Assembly: GCF_017114985.1 (NCBI RefSeq)
Contig: NZ_JABXKP010000100.1
Coordinates: 148,761-212,760, forward strand
Direction of reading: 5' to 3'
Origin: Nostoc sp. JL33
Lineage (GTDB): Bacteria; Cyanobacteriota; Cyanobacteriia; Cyanobacteriales; Nostocaceae
Length of the DNA stretch: 64,000 nucleotides
Shown one piece after another: positions 52,091 through 61,344 of this stretch. Positions within the stretch are counted from its first letter, which is position 1. Each line of letters opens with the position of its first letter. The notes beneath the pieces were generated by a model. It had not been told where the DNA came from. It searched no databases and saw only the letters and a program-made list of their open reading frames with translations. The position numbers and the translations under genes were made by a program.

Positions 52091-52642
52091 ATGGAAACTA
52101 CAGACACAACGCAAACAGGTTCAACACCTTTCCCAAATATTCCACCAGTTATTGAAAGTAACGATAGTGAGTATCTTGATACTGGCGTACCTAGCACAGT
52201 TGCGATCGCAGGACATCCCCTACATCCCCTGACTGTAATCTTTCCCATCGCCTTTTTAGCCGCAGCCTTGGGAAGTGACGTCGGTTACTGGTTAACTCAT
52301 GATTTCTTTTGGGCTAGGGCTTCGCTATGGTTAATCGGACTCGGATTAGGTCTAGGCTTAGTCGCAGCAGGAACCGGTCTGAGCGACTTTTTGAAAATTG
52401 AACGAGTTCGCAAGCGTACCGCCGGTTGGGTGCATTTGATACTTAATGTTTCTATCCTAGTTTTATCACTCGTCAACTTTCTCCTGCGTTTGGGCGACGC
52501 TGAGTCCCGAATACTACCTTGGGGACTGTTAATCTCGCTCCTTGTTGGTACGCTGACTAGCGCTTCCGGGTGGTTCGGTGCCGAACTCTCCTATCGCCAC
52601 AAAATCGGTGTAGTGGGTGCTGGTAGCAGAAGATATCCATAA
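52091..52642 (+). CDS. DUF2231 membrane protein
   Basis: 183 residues: polar N-terminus, then IAGHPLHPLTVIFPIAFLAA, the DUF2231 histidine motif, and three more helices (WLIGLGLGLGLVAAGTGLSD; AGWVHLILNVSILVLSLV). Third DUF2231 protein in the window, of a different subtype from the oxidase-linked pair. Confidence 0.87.
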   Translation: METTDTTQTGSTPFPNIPPVIESNDSEYLDTGVPSTVAIAGHPLHPLTVIFPIAFLAAALGSDVGYWLTHDFFWARASLWLIGLGLGLGLVAAGTGLSDFLKIERVRKRTAGWVHLILNVSILVLSLVNFLLRLGDAESRILPWGLLISLLVGTLTSASGWFGAELSYRHKIGVVGAGSRRYP

Positions 52643-52979
52643 CGAAGTTAGCACTTACGCACAAGAGATCGCCCAAAAATCTTCCAAAACCTCAAAGAGT
52701 CCTATCAGACATCCCTCTCCTTAGTAAGGAGAGGGACAGGTTTTACCTAGTAAAACCAGGGTGAGGTATCTCAGGGGCTATGAGACTTAACCGTAAATTG
52801 CCTCACCAAAGCCTTGTGTACACCGTAGCTTTTTAAGGGGGGAATGCGCTACGCAAACGATGTTTCAGGTTTTCCATTCGTAAGTCGGAAGTAATTGGTA
52901 ATTAAAATCCAAAATTACGAATTATTAAGAAAGAGCAGTACAGAGGCTAAGATTTTGCTTAGTCTTTAGCCCTGAGAAA
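52643..52979. other. Intergenic with nested hairpins
   Basis: No gene. Hairpins ccctctccttagtaaggagaggg-like (52713-52735) and gttttacctagtaaaac (52740-52756) form a dispersed repeat related to that at 47561. The rest is unremarkable. Confidence 0.6.
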
Positions 52980-53396
52980 ATGCGCCCAAATCGTAACCAA
53001 ACAATATTTATTATTCTTTCTGCGCTCATCGTTGTACCGATGGGCTTTTTGTTTAAATACTACACTGGGCCTGCCCATGAGTGGTTTAATGACTACGGAG
53101 CAGCTGTATTTTACGAAATATTTTGGTGTCTGTTCGCATTTTGGTTTTTCAGAAGTCGGGCGGCGGTAATCCAAATTCCTATATGGGTTTTTGTCATCAC
53201 CTGTATACTAGAATTCTTGCAACTTTGGCATCCGCCACTCTTAGAGGAAATTCGCGCCACCTTGATAGGTAAATTGTTACTTGGTACTACCTTTGTTTGG
53301 TGGGATTTTCCTCATTATGTATTGGGTTCTGTTTTAGGTTGGTTGTGGCTGCGACAATTACACGGAATAGGTTATGCAAAAAAAAGTCAAGGTTAA
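52980..53396 (+). CDS. DUF2809 family membrane protein
   Basis: 138 residues, four helices. [37 protein letters not shown] and [20 protein letters not shown] match DUF2809. Function unknown. The end overlaps the next gene by 23 bp. Confidence 0.83.
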   Translation: MRPNRNQTIFIILSALIVVPMGFLFKYYTGPAHEWFNDYGAAVFYEIFWCLFAFWFFRSRAAVIQIPIWVFVITCILEFLQLWHPPLLEEIRATLIGKLLLGTTFVWWDFPHYVLGSVLGWLWLRQLHGIGYAKKSQG

Positions 53397-53601
53397 ACCT
53401 AATTCAAAACAGCAAAAGATTGAAGAACAACCTGATGGCAGTTTAACTGTGTATTTAAAATCGCCCCCAGTCGATGGTAAGGCGAATCAAGAGTTAATTA
53501 AACTATTAGCAGAGAAATTTGATCTACCCAAATCTCATATCAGAATTAAATCAGGTTTGTCCTCCCGGCAAAAGCTGATAGAAATTGATACAGATATTTA
53601 A
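53374..53601 (+). CDS. DUF167 (YggU-like) protein
   Basis: 75 residues from ATG 53374 inside the end of the upstream gene, so translation is coupled. [39 protein letters not shown] and [14 protein letters not shown] are the conserved DUF167 segments. Small alpha/beta fold, function unknown. Confidence 0.9.
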   Translation: MQKKVKVKPNSKQQKIEEQPDGSLTVYLKSPPVDGKANQELIKLLAEKFDLPKSHIRIKSGLSSRQKLIEIDTDI

Positions 53602-53998
53602 TTGCTGTTTAGTAACACATTCTAAGAAAACTCTATCTGTCTCCTGAATGTGAGCCTATATCCCACCCAATACATCCTCTGCCAAAGCCAAGAAATGAGA
53701 AACAGAAACTCGCAAAACCGAATTTTTATCAAGAAGTAAAGGCTTTAACTAATAAACCTCTTGCAAAAATACTTGAACCGCCAGGGACTTGAGTCCCTGG
53801 CTAATAGCAAAACTCCGTTGAAACGGACTAAAAATACTGTCATTAGTCGGTTTGAACCGACTTGAGCTATAAGAAAAGGAAATTTATTTCCGGGCAGGTG
53901 TTTGACTTTTGCAAGAGGTCTAATTACTAATACACTAAAGGCGTCACTTTCCTGAAGGCGATGCCTGCCCGAACGTGCAAATAATGTCGGACTACATC
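53602..53998. other. Intergenic region dominated by a MITE
   Basis: Apart from the element at 53756-53919 there is no gene. The minus ORF across the element is a translation of the repeat. Confidence 0.65.
53756..53919. mobile_element. MITE-like element with 13-bp inverted ends and internal hairpins
   Basis: Perfect terminal inverted repeats acctcttgcaaaa (53756-53768) and ttttgcaagaggt (53907-53919). Inside are three short palindromes: ccagggacttgagtccctgg, tccgttgaaacgga and agtcggtttgaaccgact. taat flanks both ends, a possible target duplication. No transposase. Confidence 0.75.
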
Positions 53999-54754
53999 CT
54001 ACTTCTTCTTTGCCGCCCATGTTGCACTTCCCAATGGACTTGCGTTCGGATCTGTTGTTGGTGCTGGACCGGAAAACCGTGGTGCGGCACTGGGTCGTTG
54101 ACCTTTAGCTATAAGCGCCACCTCTAAGTTCCTCAAGGCAGTTTTCTCCTTTTCAATCCGAACGGCATGTCCTGGATTAGCTCCTCCATGGTTAAGTGCC
54201 GATACTTCTCGATATCCAATTGATTTCTTCATTATATTAATAGCTGTATCCAAATTATTGTGGGTGGGAGACGCCTCATTTCCCAACAAGTTCATTGCCC
54301 AATCAACATCATCTTTCAAGCCTTGTACTGACTCGTTGGCGGTCGGTTGATTCTTGGGTGCCAGTTGTAATACTAGATTCTTGGCTGGTACAGTGCATTC
54401 AAACTTTGCTTGAATCGGTTGCTGTGATGATACATAAGAACTATTTACAGAAACATTTGCTAGGTGATGACCGTAACGGTCAGCTTTTTCTAGAGAACTC
54501 CGCCATAAGTCAGTTTTTTTTGTTTGTAAAACAGTCGATCTTTCTTGTTGTTGTGGTGTAACCATATTATTTTTGTTATTTTTGGATTGAATTTTTAGTT
54601 TTGTAGCTTCAAACCTATCCTGTTGATATTGTTGATTTTCTATATTATATTGCTGTGTTAGGGCTGCGTTAGAGTCCTTAACCTTTTGAGTATTGTGTAT
54701 TGAAGTATCAGGATTGCTGTTACTTTTTCTGCTGACCTGCTGCTGATAGCTCAT
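53999..54754 (-). CDS. Polar protein resembling the N-terminal part of eCIS cargo (DUF4157-type)
   Basis: 251 residues. The first 70 are low-complexity, Asn/Gln/Ser-rich. Residues about 82-118 (DLWRSSLEKADRYGHHLANV, then SVNSSYVSSQQPIQAKF) resemble the (L/F)W-x-x-A-x-RFGxN-x-x-xIxV...IQPK segment that precedes the DUF4157 domain in cyanobacterial proteins linked to extracellular contractile injection systems. The DUF4157 HExxH itself is absent. The C-terminal half (about 135-225) is helical with no known domain. I infer an accessory or cargo-like protein; no injection genes are in the window. Confidence 0.6.
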   Translation of the reverse strand: MSYQQQVSRKSNSNPDTSIHNTQKVKDSNAALTQQYNIENQQYQQDRFEATKLKIQSKNNKNNMVTPQQQERSTVLQTKKTDLWRSSLEKADRYGHHLANVSVNSSYVSSQQPIQAKFECTVPAKNLVLQLAPKNQPTANESVQGLKDDVDWAMNLLGNEASPTHNNLDTAINIMKKSIGYREVSALNHGGANPGHAVRIEKEKTALRNLEVALIAKGQRPSAAPRFSGPAPTTDPNASPLGSATWAAKKK

Positions 54755-55176
54755 AAATCCCTGAAATAAAATGCAGAATCTAAAATATTGTAGTTACCAG
54801 TAATACTAACTTATAAGTAGGCAGGTACGAAAAAATAAACCTATGTAAAGATAAGTAAATACGGAGAACCAGCCAATACATCCATGCAAAGAAGTGCAGG
54901 ACTTATAGACAAAGTGGGAACACATGGGTTTGTACATCTTCTTTTTACCCAAATACTGCTCTGAAATCAACCCAATAGAATTAGAGTGACAACACCTCAA
55001 AAAAGATGAACTGGTAGGACAAATGTTTAATATTTAATTGAAATTTTCTTATTATTTTAATACCTCAACTCTTGGAGACGAACGCGAGTGCGTCTACACG
55101 TAGCTTCCGTTTCAGGCGGGCTTTAAATTCCCATCTGAAACAGTCTTGAATGCAAGAATTTTGAATTTTAAATTGT
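54755..55176. other. Intergenic, partial repeats
   Basis: No gene. Near 55080-55140: gagacgaacgcgagtgcgtc (dispersed GC-rich type) and a gtttcag/ctgaaac pair that may act as a terminator. Confidence 0.5.
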
Positions 55177-55788
55177 TTAAGGTTGTGTAATACTGATATA
55201 CCTGGGTTGAGCTTTGACGAGTTCTATCCAAGCTTGGATAGCAGGAAATTGTGTTAAATCGAACCCTCCTTCATCAGCTACATGAGTGTAAGCGTACAAG
55301 GCAATATCAGCAATCGTGTAACACTCCCCCACAAAAAAAGTGTGAGAAGTTAAGTGGAGTTCCATCAAGTTAAGTGCTGCATAACCTAGTTCATGTTTTT
55401 GCTTGATAGCTTCACTATATTCTTCAGTTTTACCTAAAATAGAAATCCAAAATCTTGATTTAGCAATAAAAGGTTCATGGCTATACTGTTCAAAACATAA
55501 CCATTGCAGCACCTGCGCTCGTAAAAATCGGTCATAGGGTAAAAATTCTGTGCATTCACTCAGATACACCAATATGGCATTTGATTCTGCCAAGTATTTC
55601 CCTGGTTTAATTTCCAGAAGGGGTATCTTACCGTTAGGATTTTTACTTAAAAATTCTGGTGTTCGAGTCTCGCCTTTCAAGATGTTAAGCTCTACCCTCT
55701 CAAAAGGCATACCTAGTTGCGTCAATAAAAGACGTATCTTATAACCATTGCCAGAGGGTAAAAAATCATACAAACGTAATACTTCCAT
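55177..55788 (-). CDS. Glutathione S-transferase family protein
   Basis: 203 residues. Thioredoxin-like N-domain (LRLYDFLPSGNGYKIRLLLT; NPNGKIPLLEI with the cis-Pro; ESNAILVYLSE with the Glu-Ser that binds glutathione) and all-helical C-domain (FFVGECYTIADIALYAYTHV). The catalytic position (Ser12 in FLPSGNGYKIR) looks serine-type. Substrate unknown; detoxification. Confidence 0.92.
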   Translation of the reverse strand: MEVLRLYDFLPSGNGYKIRLLLTQLGMPFERVELNILKGETRTPEFLSKNPNGKIPLLEIKPGKYLAESNAILVYLSECTEFLPYDRFLRAQVLQWLCFEQYSHEPFIAKSRFWISILGKTEEYSEAIKQKHELGYAALNLMELHLTSHTFFVGECYTIADIALYAYTHVADEGGFDLTQFPAIQAWIELVKAQPRYISITQP

Positions 55789-55994
55789 GCTAAAATACAG
55801 TTAAGAATATGTTGATAAGTGAAGTAAAGTGAAGGTTGAAAATATAATATTTTACCAAAATATTTTCCCAAAACCGGATAATTGTTTTGTTATTTGGCTT
55901 CTGAGTACTAGAGAAAATCATTAAAAAAATAAAAAAAGTATTATTTTTTTCTAGATTGAGATGTTTAATTTAGTTAGTGGTCGAGAATAAAAGT

Positions 55995-56696
55995 ATGTGT
56001 GGAAGATTCACTCTAAACCAGTCGGCAGCAAGTTTAGCTCAAGTTTTCCATGTTGAGCCAGTTCCAGATTTAGCAGCAGAATATAACATTGCACCTACGC
56101 AAATGGTGGCAACAGTGTTACAAAATCCCGAAAGCGAAAAGCGTGAATTTAAGCAGTTGCATTGGGGATTAATTCCGTCATGGGCCAAAGATGCAGGAAT
56201 GGGGGCAAAGCTGATTAACGCTAGGGCAGAAACTGTTGCCGAAAAACCTTCTTTTCGTTCGGCTTTTAAGCATCGACGCTGTTTAGTGCTAGCTGATGGC
56301 TTTTATGAGTGGCAAAGGCAACAAGGCAAAAAGCAGCCATTTTATTTTCGCCTTCAAGATGGGGAACCCTTCGGCTTTGCAGGTTTGTGGGAGAAATGGC
56401 GATCGCCTGCTAACGAAGAAATAATCTCTTGTACAATTTTGACAACGGCAGCTAACGAATTACTCCAACCTATCCACGAGCGGATGCCAGTGATTCTAGA
56501 GCCAAAAGATTACGATTTATGGCTAGATTCCCAAATGCAAACGCCCCAAACCCTACAGCAGCTATTGCGTCCCTATCTAGCGTCAGCAATGACTGCGTAT
56601 CCAGTTAGCACCTTGGTAAACAACTCTCGGCATAATAGTCCAGAGTGCATCATCCCACTCAGTGAGAAGAATGCCCCCACAAATCAGTTAAATTAG
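55995..56696 (+). CDS. SOS response-associated peptidase (SRAP/YedK family)
   Basis: 234 residues. Start is fixed at ATG 55995, as MCGRF must be N-terminal: Cys2 is exposed after Met removal and forms a thiazolidine cross-link with abasic sites in single-stranded DNA. The other active-site parts are present: INARAETV (Asn), DGFYEWQ and HERMPVIL (His). Upstream codons are rejected. Confidence 0.94.
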   Translation: MCGRFTLNQSAASLAQVFHVEPVPDLAAEYNIAPTQMVATVLQNPESEKREFKQLHWGLIPSWAKDAGMGAKLINARAETVAEKPSFRSAFKHRRCLVLADGFYEWQRQQGKKQPFYFRLQDGEPFGFAGLWEKWRSPANEEIISCTILTTAANELLQPIHERMPVILEPKDYDLWLDSQMQTPQTLQQLLRPYLASAMTAYPVSTLVNNSRHNSPECIIPLSEKNAPTNQLN

Positions 56697-56763
56697 CTAT
56701 TGAGTGTGCTAGGGGATTGGCGAGATGAGGGAGATGGGGAACAGGGAAAAAAACTATTGATAA

Positions 56764-56830
56764 TTGCCCAATGCCCCATGCCCAAAGCCCAATGCCCCAT
56801 GCCCAAAGCCCCAATCCCCAATCCCCAGAG
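56764..56830 (+). repeat. Heptamer repeats between SRAP and ycf3
   Basis: aatgccc, atgccca and aagccca units in tandem, ending seven bases before the ycf3 ATG. Confidence 0.85.
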
Positions 56831-56836
56831 ACTACT

Positions 56837-57358
56837 ATGCCAAGAACACAAAAGAACGATAATTTTGTTGACAAATCCTTTACAGTGATGGCGGATATCA
56901 TCCTAAAGATCCTGCCAACCAATAAAAAAGCTAAAGAAGCGTTTGTTTATTATCGAGATGGCATGTCAGCCCAAGCAGAAGGGGAATATGCTGAAGCATT
57001 AGAATATTATGAAGAAGCTCTAACACTAGAGGAAGATACCAGCGATCGCGGCTATATTCTCTACAATATGGGGCTAATCTATGCCAGCAACGGTGACCAC
57101 AACAAAGCCTTAGAACTGTATCACCAGGCAATTGAGTTAAACCCACGTATGCCCCAAGCTTTGAACAACATCGCCGTGATTTATCACTACCAAGGCGAAA
57201 AGGAGAAAGAATCTGGAGATAACGAGGCTGGCGAAGCACTCTTTGACCAAGCAGCAGACTATTGGATTCGAGCTATTCGCATGGCTCCCAATAACTACAT
57301 CGAAGCTCAAAACTGGTTGAAAACCACCGGGCGATCGCAAATTGACGTATTCTTCTAA
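56837..57358 (+). CDS. ycf3: Photosystem I assembly protein Ycf3
   Basis: 173 residues, the standard Ycf3 length, from ATG 56837 ([20 protein letters not shown]). A longer frame through the heptamer repeats is rejected. Three TPRs: [40 protein letters not shown] and [20 protein letters not shown]. Chaperone for PsaA/PsaB assembly on the stromal side of thylakoids. Confidence 0.97.
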   Translation: MPRTQKNDNFVDKSFTVMADIILKILPTNKKAKEAFVYYRDGMSAQAEGEYAEALEYYEEALTLEEDTSDRGYILYNMGLIYASNGDHNKALELYHQAIELNPRMPQALNNIAVIYHYQGEKEKESGDNEAGEALFDQAADYWIRAIRMAPNNYIEAQNWLKTTGRSQIDVFF

Positions 57359-57386
57359 TAGTGATGAGTTAAGAATTATAAATCAT

Positions 57387-57458
57387 TCACTCCTGTACAG
57401 ACGCGATTAATCGCGTCTCTCCTCACTCCTGTACAGACGCGATTAATCGCGTCTCTCC
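57387..57458. repeat. 36-bp tandem duplication of the dispersed palindrome
   Basis: Two identical 36-bp units, each holding the perfect 20-bp palindrome agacgcgattaatcgcgtct (57399-57418 and 57435-57454). The same palindrome class occurs near 46505 and 60512. Confidence 0.95.
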
Positions 57459-57472
57459 TAACTAAAAAAAAT

Positions 57473-57763
57473 ATGATTGACCAAGAACAAGTTCATAAAG
57501 TAGCTAATCTTGCTCGTTTAGAATTGACTCCCGAAGAAGAGGAACAATTCACTACCCAGTTAGGAAGTATTCTGGATTATATTCAACAGTTAGATGAACT
57601 TGATGTTAGCAATGTGCCCCCAACAACGCGGGCAATTGATGTCAGCAACATCACACGAGAGGATGAATTGCAACCCTATCCTGACCGACAAAGCATCCTC
57701 AACAGTGCGCCTGAACAAGAAGGCGAATTTTTCAAAGTTCCAAAAATCCTCAACGCTGAATAG
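57473..57763 (+). CDS. gatC: Asp-tRNA(Asn)/Glu-tRNA(Gln) amidotransferase subunit C
   Basis: 96 residues, the usual size: [40 protein letters not shown] and [15 protein letters not shown]. Scaffolds GatA/GatB in tRNA-dependent amide synthesis. gatA and gatB are not adjacent, as usual in cyanobacteria. Confidence 0.96.
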   Translation: MIDQEQVHKVANLARLELTPEEEEQFTTQLGSILDYIQQLDELDVSNVPPTTRAIDVSNITREDELQPYPDRQSILNSAPEQEGEFFKVPKILNAE

Positions 57764-58154
57764 TCAAAAGTGAGCCAGCGCGGGAACAGGGGGTTCCCCC
57801 CATGAGCGACTGGCGTTAGCGAGCTTGCGTACTCCTGCGGAGGACAAGCTACGCGCAGCGTCTGTCTGCGACACGCTGCGCGAACGTAGAGAGCGTTACC
57901 CCGAAGGAGTCAAAAGTCAAAAGTTTTGACTTTTGACTTTTGACTTTTGACTTCCCCGTTCGCGCAGCGTCCCGTAGGGAAGGGGCCGACCGTGCCAATT
58001 TTAGATTAAAGAATTAAAGAATTAAAAATTATTTCGGTTCATACCCGCCCCTTGCAATGCCCTGAGCAAGCCGTTGGTTAAGCGGAACAATCCAAAATCC
58101 AAAATTTAAAATCCAAAATTGTTTGACTGTTGACTAATAACTAAGGAGATAATT
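57764..58154. repeat. Intergenic cluster of dispersed repeats
   Basis: No gene. Stacked GC-rich dispersed repeats (57820-57900: aagctacgcgcagc at 57846-57859, cgacacgctgcgcgaacg), then ttttgac heptamers in both orientations (57909-57951), then ccgttcgcgcagcg...gtaggg (57955-57980) and aaaatccaaaat runs (58090-58120). Confidence 0.85.
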
Positions 58155-59123
58155 ATGGGTTTGGGAATTCTTAAGGATGGTCAGTGGATATCTCAAAGAG
58201 ATCAAGAAGACTCAGAAGGTAAATTTATCCGTCCATCAACTACTTTCCGCAACCACATTACAGCTGATGGTTCTAGTGGGTTGAAAGCTGAAGCAGGGCG
58301 CTATCATCTGTATATTTCTTGGGCTTGCCCTTGGGCGTGTCGCACCGCTATTATCCGCCAATTGAAAGGACTCCAAGATGTCATTGGGTTATCAGTCGTT
58401 GCAGCAGAAATTGATCAGAATAGCTGGGAATTTGGTAATGAACCGGGGTGCATTCCCGATACAGTCAACGGGAGTCAATATCTTTGGCAACTTTATCTAA
58501 AAGCTGACCCTAACTATAGCGGTCGGGTGACAGTTCCAGTTTTATGGGATATCCAAAATGGGACAATTGTCAATAATGAATCCCGCGAAATCATTCGGAT
58601 GTTTGATACAGAATTCAATGCTTTCGCTAAACAAAATATCAATTTTTATCCAGAACATTTACAAAAAGTAATTGACGAGACAATTGATAAAATTTATCAA
58701 CCAATAAATAACGGTGTCTACCGGGCGGGATTTGCTACCACTCAGTCGGCTTATGATGAAGCAGTAACGGAATTATTCACCGCTCTCGACTACTGGGAAA
58801 AAGTATTGGGAAATCAACGCTATCTTTGCAAAAATCAAATTACTGAGGCGGACTGGTGTATGTTCACTACTCTGTTTCGTTTCGATGTAGTTTATTATGT
58901 GCATTTCAAATGCAACTTACGCAGGATTGTAGATTATCCGAATCTGTGGAATTATCTCAAAGAACTTTACCAACTGCCGGGAGTTAAAGAAACTTGCAAT
59001 CTTGACCACATCAAACGGCATTATTACAGAAGCCACCCCCAAGTTAACCCAACTCGCATCGTCCCAAAAGGGCCACTGATTGATTTTGATGCGCCCCATA
59101 ACCGAGATAAAATATTTGCTTGA
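58155..59123 (+). CDS. Glutathionyl-hydroquinone reductase (Xi-class GST)
   Basis: 322 residues; AAGGAG before ATG 58155. Cys58 in the SWACPWACR motif is the active-site residue of this class; GRVTVPVLWDIQNGTIVNNE, the Glu-Ser of the glutathione site, and FRFDVVYYVHFKCNLR follow. Reduces glutathionyl-hydroquinones to hydroquinones, using glutathione. Confidence 0.94.
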   Translation: MGLGILKDGQWISQRDQEDSEGKFIRPSTTFRNHITADGSSGLKAEAGRYHLYISWACPWACRTAIIRQLKGLQDVIGLSVVAAEIDQNSWEFGNEPGCIPDTVNGSQYLWQLYLKADPNYSGRVTVPVLWDIQNGTIVNNESREIIRMFDTEFNAFAKQNINFYPEHLQKVIDETIDKIYQPINNGVYRAGFATTQSAYDEAVTELFTALDYWEKVLGNQRYLCKNQITEADWCMFTTLFRFDVVYYVHFKCNLRRIVDYPNLWNYLKELYQLPGVKETCNLDHIKRHYYRSHPQVNPTRIVPKGPLIDFDAPHNRDKIFA

Positions 59124-59963
59124 TTAACACTACTGACCTTTAACTGTTTTGTTCGCTTGTCGCGTCATCGCTTCATGAGTATTACATGCAGCCCAGAACT
59201 TAGTGCCATTCATCTAGGGTAAAAAATTTAAAAGCGTTAATTTTTGCAAAATCTACGTGATCCAGTACAAATACTCTAAATTACAGTAATTCGATAAAGT
59301 TTAGAGGATATTTGAAAAGTCCTTTTGTCGAGTTTGAAAACAACTAGCAGCGTTACGGGGTTCTTCTTTTAAGAGAAGTTACAAAAATTCGGTTTCATCT
59401 TCGGTTAGAGCGCCCAACAGTAGACGATGGTGAAGATCCCCAACACCCGGATGTGACCCCGTAAAGGCAGGCAAAAGGGGGCCGTTAAATAATTAACTTG
59501 TGAAAAAGGTCTTCGTGAGTTTCTACGGTTATAACAGAAGGCGACATTAGGATACACTGGCTTTTGAATAGACCGGAAGTTCAGCAGCAACAAACAAAAT
59601 CGCTGCTGGTGACTTCCTGCCTAATATCCTATCGCTTTTTGCTGTATGAAACTTACTCAAATCTACGGCAAGTCTCCCTCAAGAAGGTTTCTTAGCATCT
59701 AAAAAGACTCCCACTGTTTTGAGGCTATAGCCTTAGAATATTTACAAGCTTTACTTACGAATTACCTCTCTCTAGAGAAAGTACCGTTTTTAGTGTCTAA
59801 GCTGACATTCTAACCTGTTTCTATTGGTATCTGTGTAGCTTAACAAATCAACGGATTCATTAATATTAAGCCTGTTTTACTATTTAGTTTCTTACCCTGA
59901 CCTATTAGACAGCTAGAGTGTTCATTTCACTTTGTTCAATAGCTTTTAGCCCTTATCGCTCCC
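59124..59963. other. Long gene-free region with structured DNA, possible non-coding RNA
   Basis: 840 bp without a supported gene. The middle (about 59330-59640) is more GC-rich and structured than its surroundings: ggaagttcagcagc and gctgctggtgacttcc (59575-59617) form a strong stem, and caacacccgg, gaccccg and aagggggcc suggest other pairings. A 62-codon minus ORF there has no start context or family match. Not RNase P RNA, tmRNA or SRP RNA by consensus. Confidence 0.5.
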
Positions 59964-60476
59964 ATGCTGACCCATCACCGCAAGCCCGTGTGCTTATCAC
60001 TTATTTCCACTGACCTACCAATTTGGTCTGTTGTGGAAACTGCCGCGACATTGTATCAAAAAGATACTGATAGATTCCATTTGCTGCTGACCGCACCGCC
60101 CCTAATTAGCTGTGAAGTAGAAAGCGTCGTAAGTCCAGAGGATACACTTCCCCAAAGTAAGAGCAAAGCTTACGCGCCTAACAGTCCCAGAATTTTGTGG
60201 CTGGAGATTTCCCCTTATCGGGTTATCATGACCATGCAAGGTAACGCTCAAGTGAGTTATCGTCACTTTTGGGAACGGGGCGTTTATGGCATTAGTCGCT
60301 ATTGGTTGCCAACTGAGTCCTTGCAACCTAACAATCCGATTCGTTTACGAAATTTTACTAGTAGCCTAATTCTCAACGGACATCCCTTGCCAGAGCATTT
60401 GCGGCTGGAATATGAATTGTGGGCAGAAAAAGTCCAGCTAGGATGCTACATACTGAATTTGGAAATTAAACATTGA
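59964..60476 (+). CDS. Hypothetical protein
   Basis: 170 residues from ATG 59964. Beta-rich, e.g. PRILWLEISPYRVIMTMQGN, RHFWERGVYGISRYWLPTES and SSLILNGHPLPEHLRLEYEL. No membrane segment or motif of known function. Real by length and composition; family not recognised. Confidence 0.65.
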   Translation: MLTHHRKPVCLSLISTDLPIWSVVETAATLYQKDTDRFHLLLTAPPLISCEVESVVSPEDTLPQSKSKAYAPNSPRILWLEISPYRVIMTMQGNAQVSYRHFWERGVYGISRYWLPTESLQPNNPIRLRNFTSSLILNGHPLPEHLRLEYELWAEKVQLGCYILNLEIKH

Positions 60477-60621
60477 TAGTTATGGGGAGTGGGGAGTGGG
60501 GAGTAGGAAGAGATGCGATTAATCGCGTCTCTACTAGGGAGTAGGGAAAAGTTTTCCCAATACTCAATGCCCTGTTTGGCCTGTTTGGCCTGTTTGGCCA
60601 ATTCCCCATTCCAAATCCCTT
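60477..60621. repeat. Mixed intergenic repeats
   Basis: ggggagt units (60484-60506), the palindrome class atgcgattaatcgcgt (60514-60529), then three copies of ctgtttggc (60570-60598). No gene. Confidence 0.85.
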
Positions 60622-61203
60622 TCAACCAAAATAACTGGGTTGGTTTCCAGGTTTCCATTTAATATTGCAACCAACACTCGGCTTTTGCTCACTCGTAACA
60701 GGTTTACCCGCCAGCACTGCTTCAATGGCTGCGCGTAAATCTGCGCCTGTTACGGGTTTACCATTACTGGGGCGGCTATCATCTAATTGTCCCCGATAAA
60801 CAAGTTGCCGATCGCTATCAAATACAAAAAAATCTGGTGTGCAAGCTGCTGTGTAAGCCTTTGCGGTTTCCTGGCTCTCGTCGTAGCATAAGGTAAAATT
60901 AAACCCTTGTTCTGTGGCAAATGCTTGTAACGACTCTGGCGCATCATCTGGATAATTTTTTGCATCGTTAGCACTAATGGCAACGATCGCTAAATCACCT
61001 GTAAAATAATCTTTTCCTAACTGCACTAATTCTTGTTGAATGTGCTTGACAAATGGGCAATGCCGACAAATAAACATTACCAACAGCGCTTTTTTATCTG
61101 CGAAGGTGGAAAGTGAAGTTGCCTTTCCTGATACTACTTCAGGTAGATTAAAATCTGGTGCTTTTGTGCCTAGCGGCAACATAGTCGAAGCAGTTAAAGC
61201 CAT
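60622..61203 (-). CDS. Thioredoxin-fold redoxin (AhpC/TSA-like)
   Basis: 193 residues: PLGTKAPDFNLPEV, LLVMFICRHCPFVKHI with Cys46-Arg-His-Cys49, and CTPDFFVFDSDRQLVYRGQL holding the cis-Pro. Resembles the peroxiredoxin/thiol-disulfide family with a CxxC; no signal peptide, so cytoplasmic. C-terminal Cys is in PSVGCNIKW. Confidence 0.92.
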   Translation of the reverse strand: MALTASTMLPLGTKAPDFNLPEVVSGKATSLSTFADKKALLVMFICRHCPFVKHIQQELVQLGKDYFTGDLAIVAISANDAKNYPDDAPESLQAFATEQGFNFTLCYDESQETAKAYTAACTPDFFVFDSDRQLVYRGQLDDSRPSNGKPVTGADLRAAIEAVLAGKPVTSEQKPSVGCNIKWKPGNQPSYFG

Positions 61204-61283
61204 AGTTCACCCTATATTTTTACGCTGATAACGGCTTTTGCTATCAGTATATTTTTACTCTACCACTAAGTTTTCCATAAATT

Positions 61284-61309
61284 AAGAGACGGTAAATTTA
61301 CCGTCTCTT
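61284..61309. terminator. Palindromic bidirectional terminator
   Basis: A perfect palindrome with arms aagagacggtaaa and tttaccgtctctt, followed by atatttgttg, between two minus-strand genes. Confidence 0.65.
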
Positions 61310-61344
61310 ATATTTGTTGAGAATTAATTTATAGAAATAAGTTT

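Noticed and set aside
53745-54020. 91-codon minus ORF overlapping the eCIS-like gene
   Set aside because: Translation of the MITE and its palindromes.
59330-59640. RNase P RNA, tmRNA, SRP RNA or tRNA in the structured gap
   Set aside because: None of the conserved core strings of these RNAs was found, and no tRNA T-loop (GGTTCGAATCC-type) is present.
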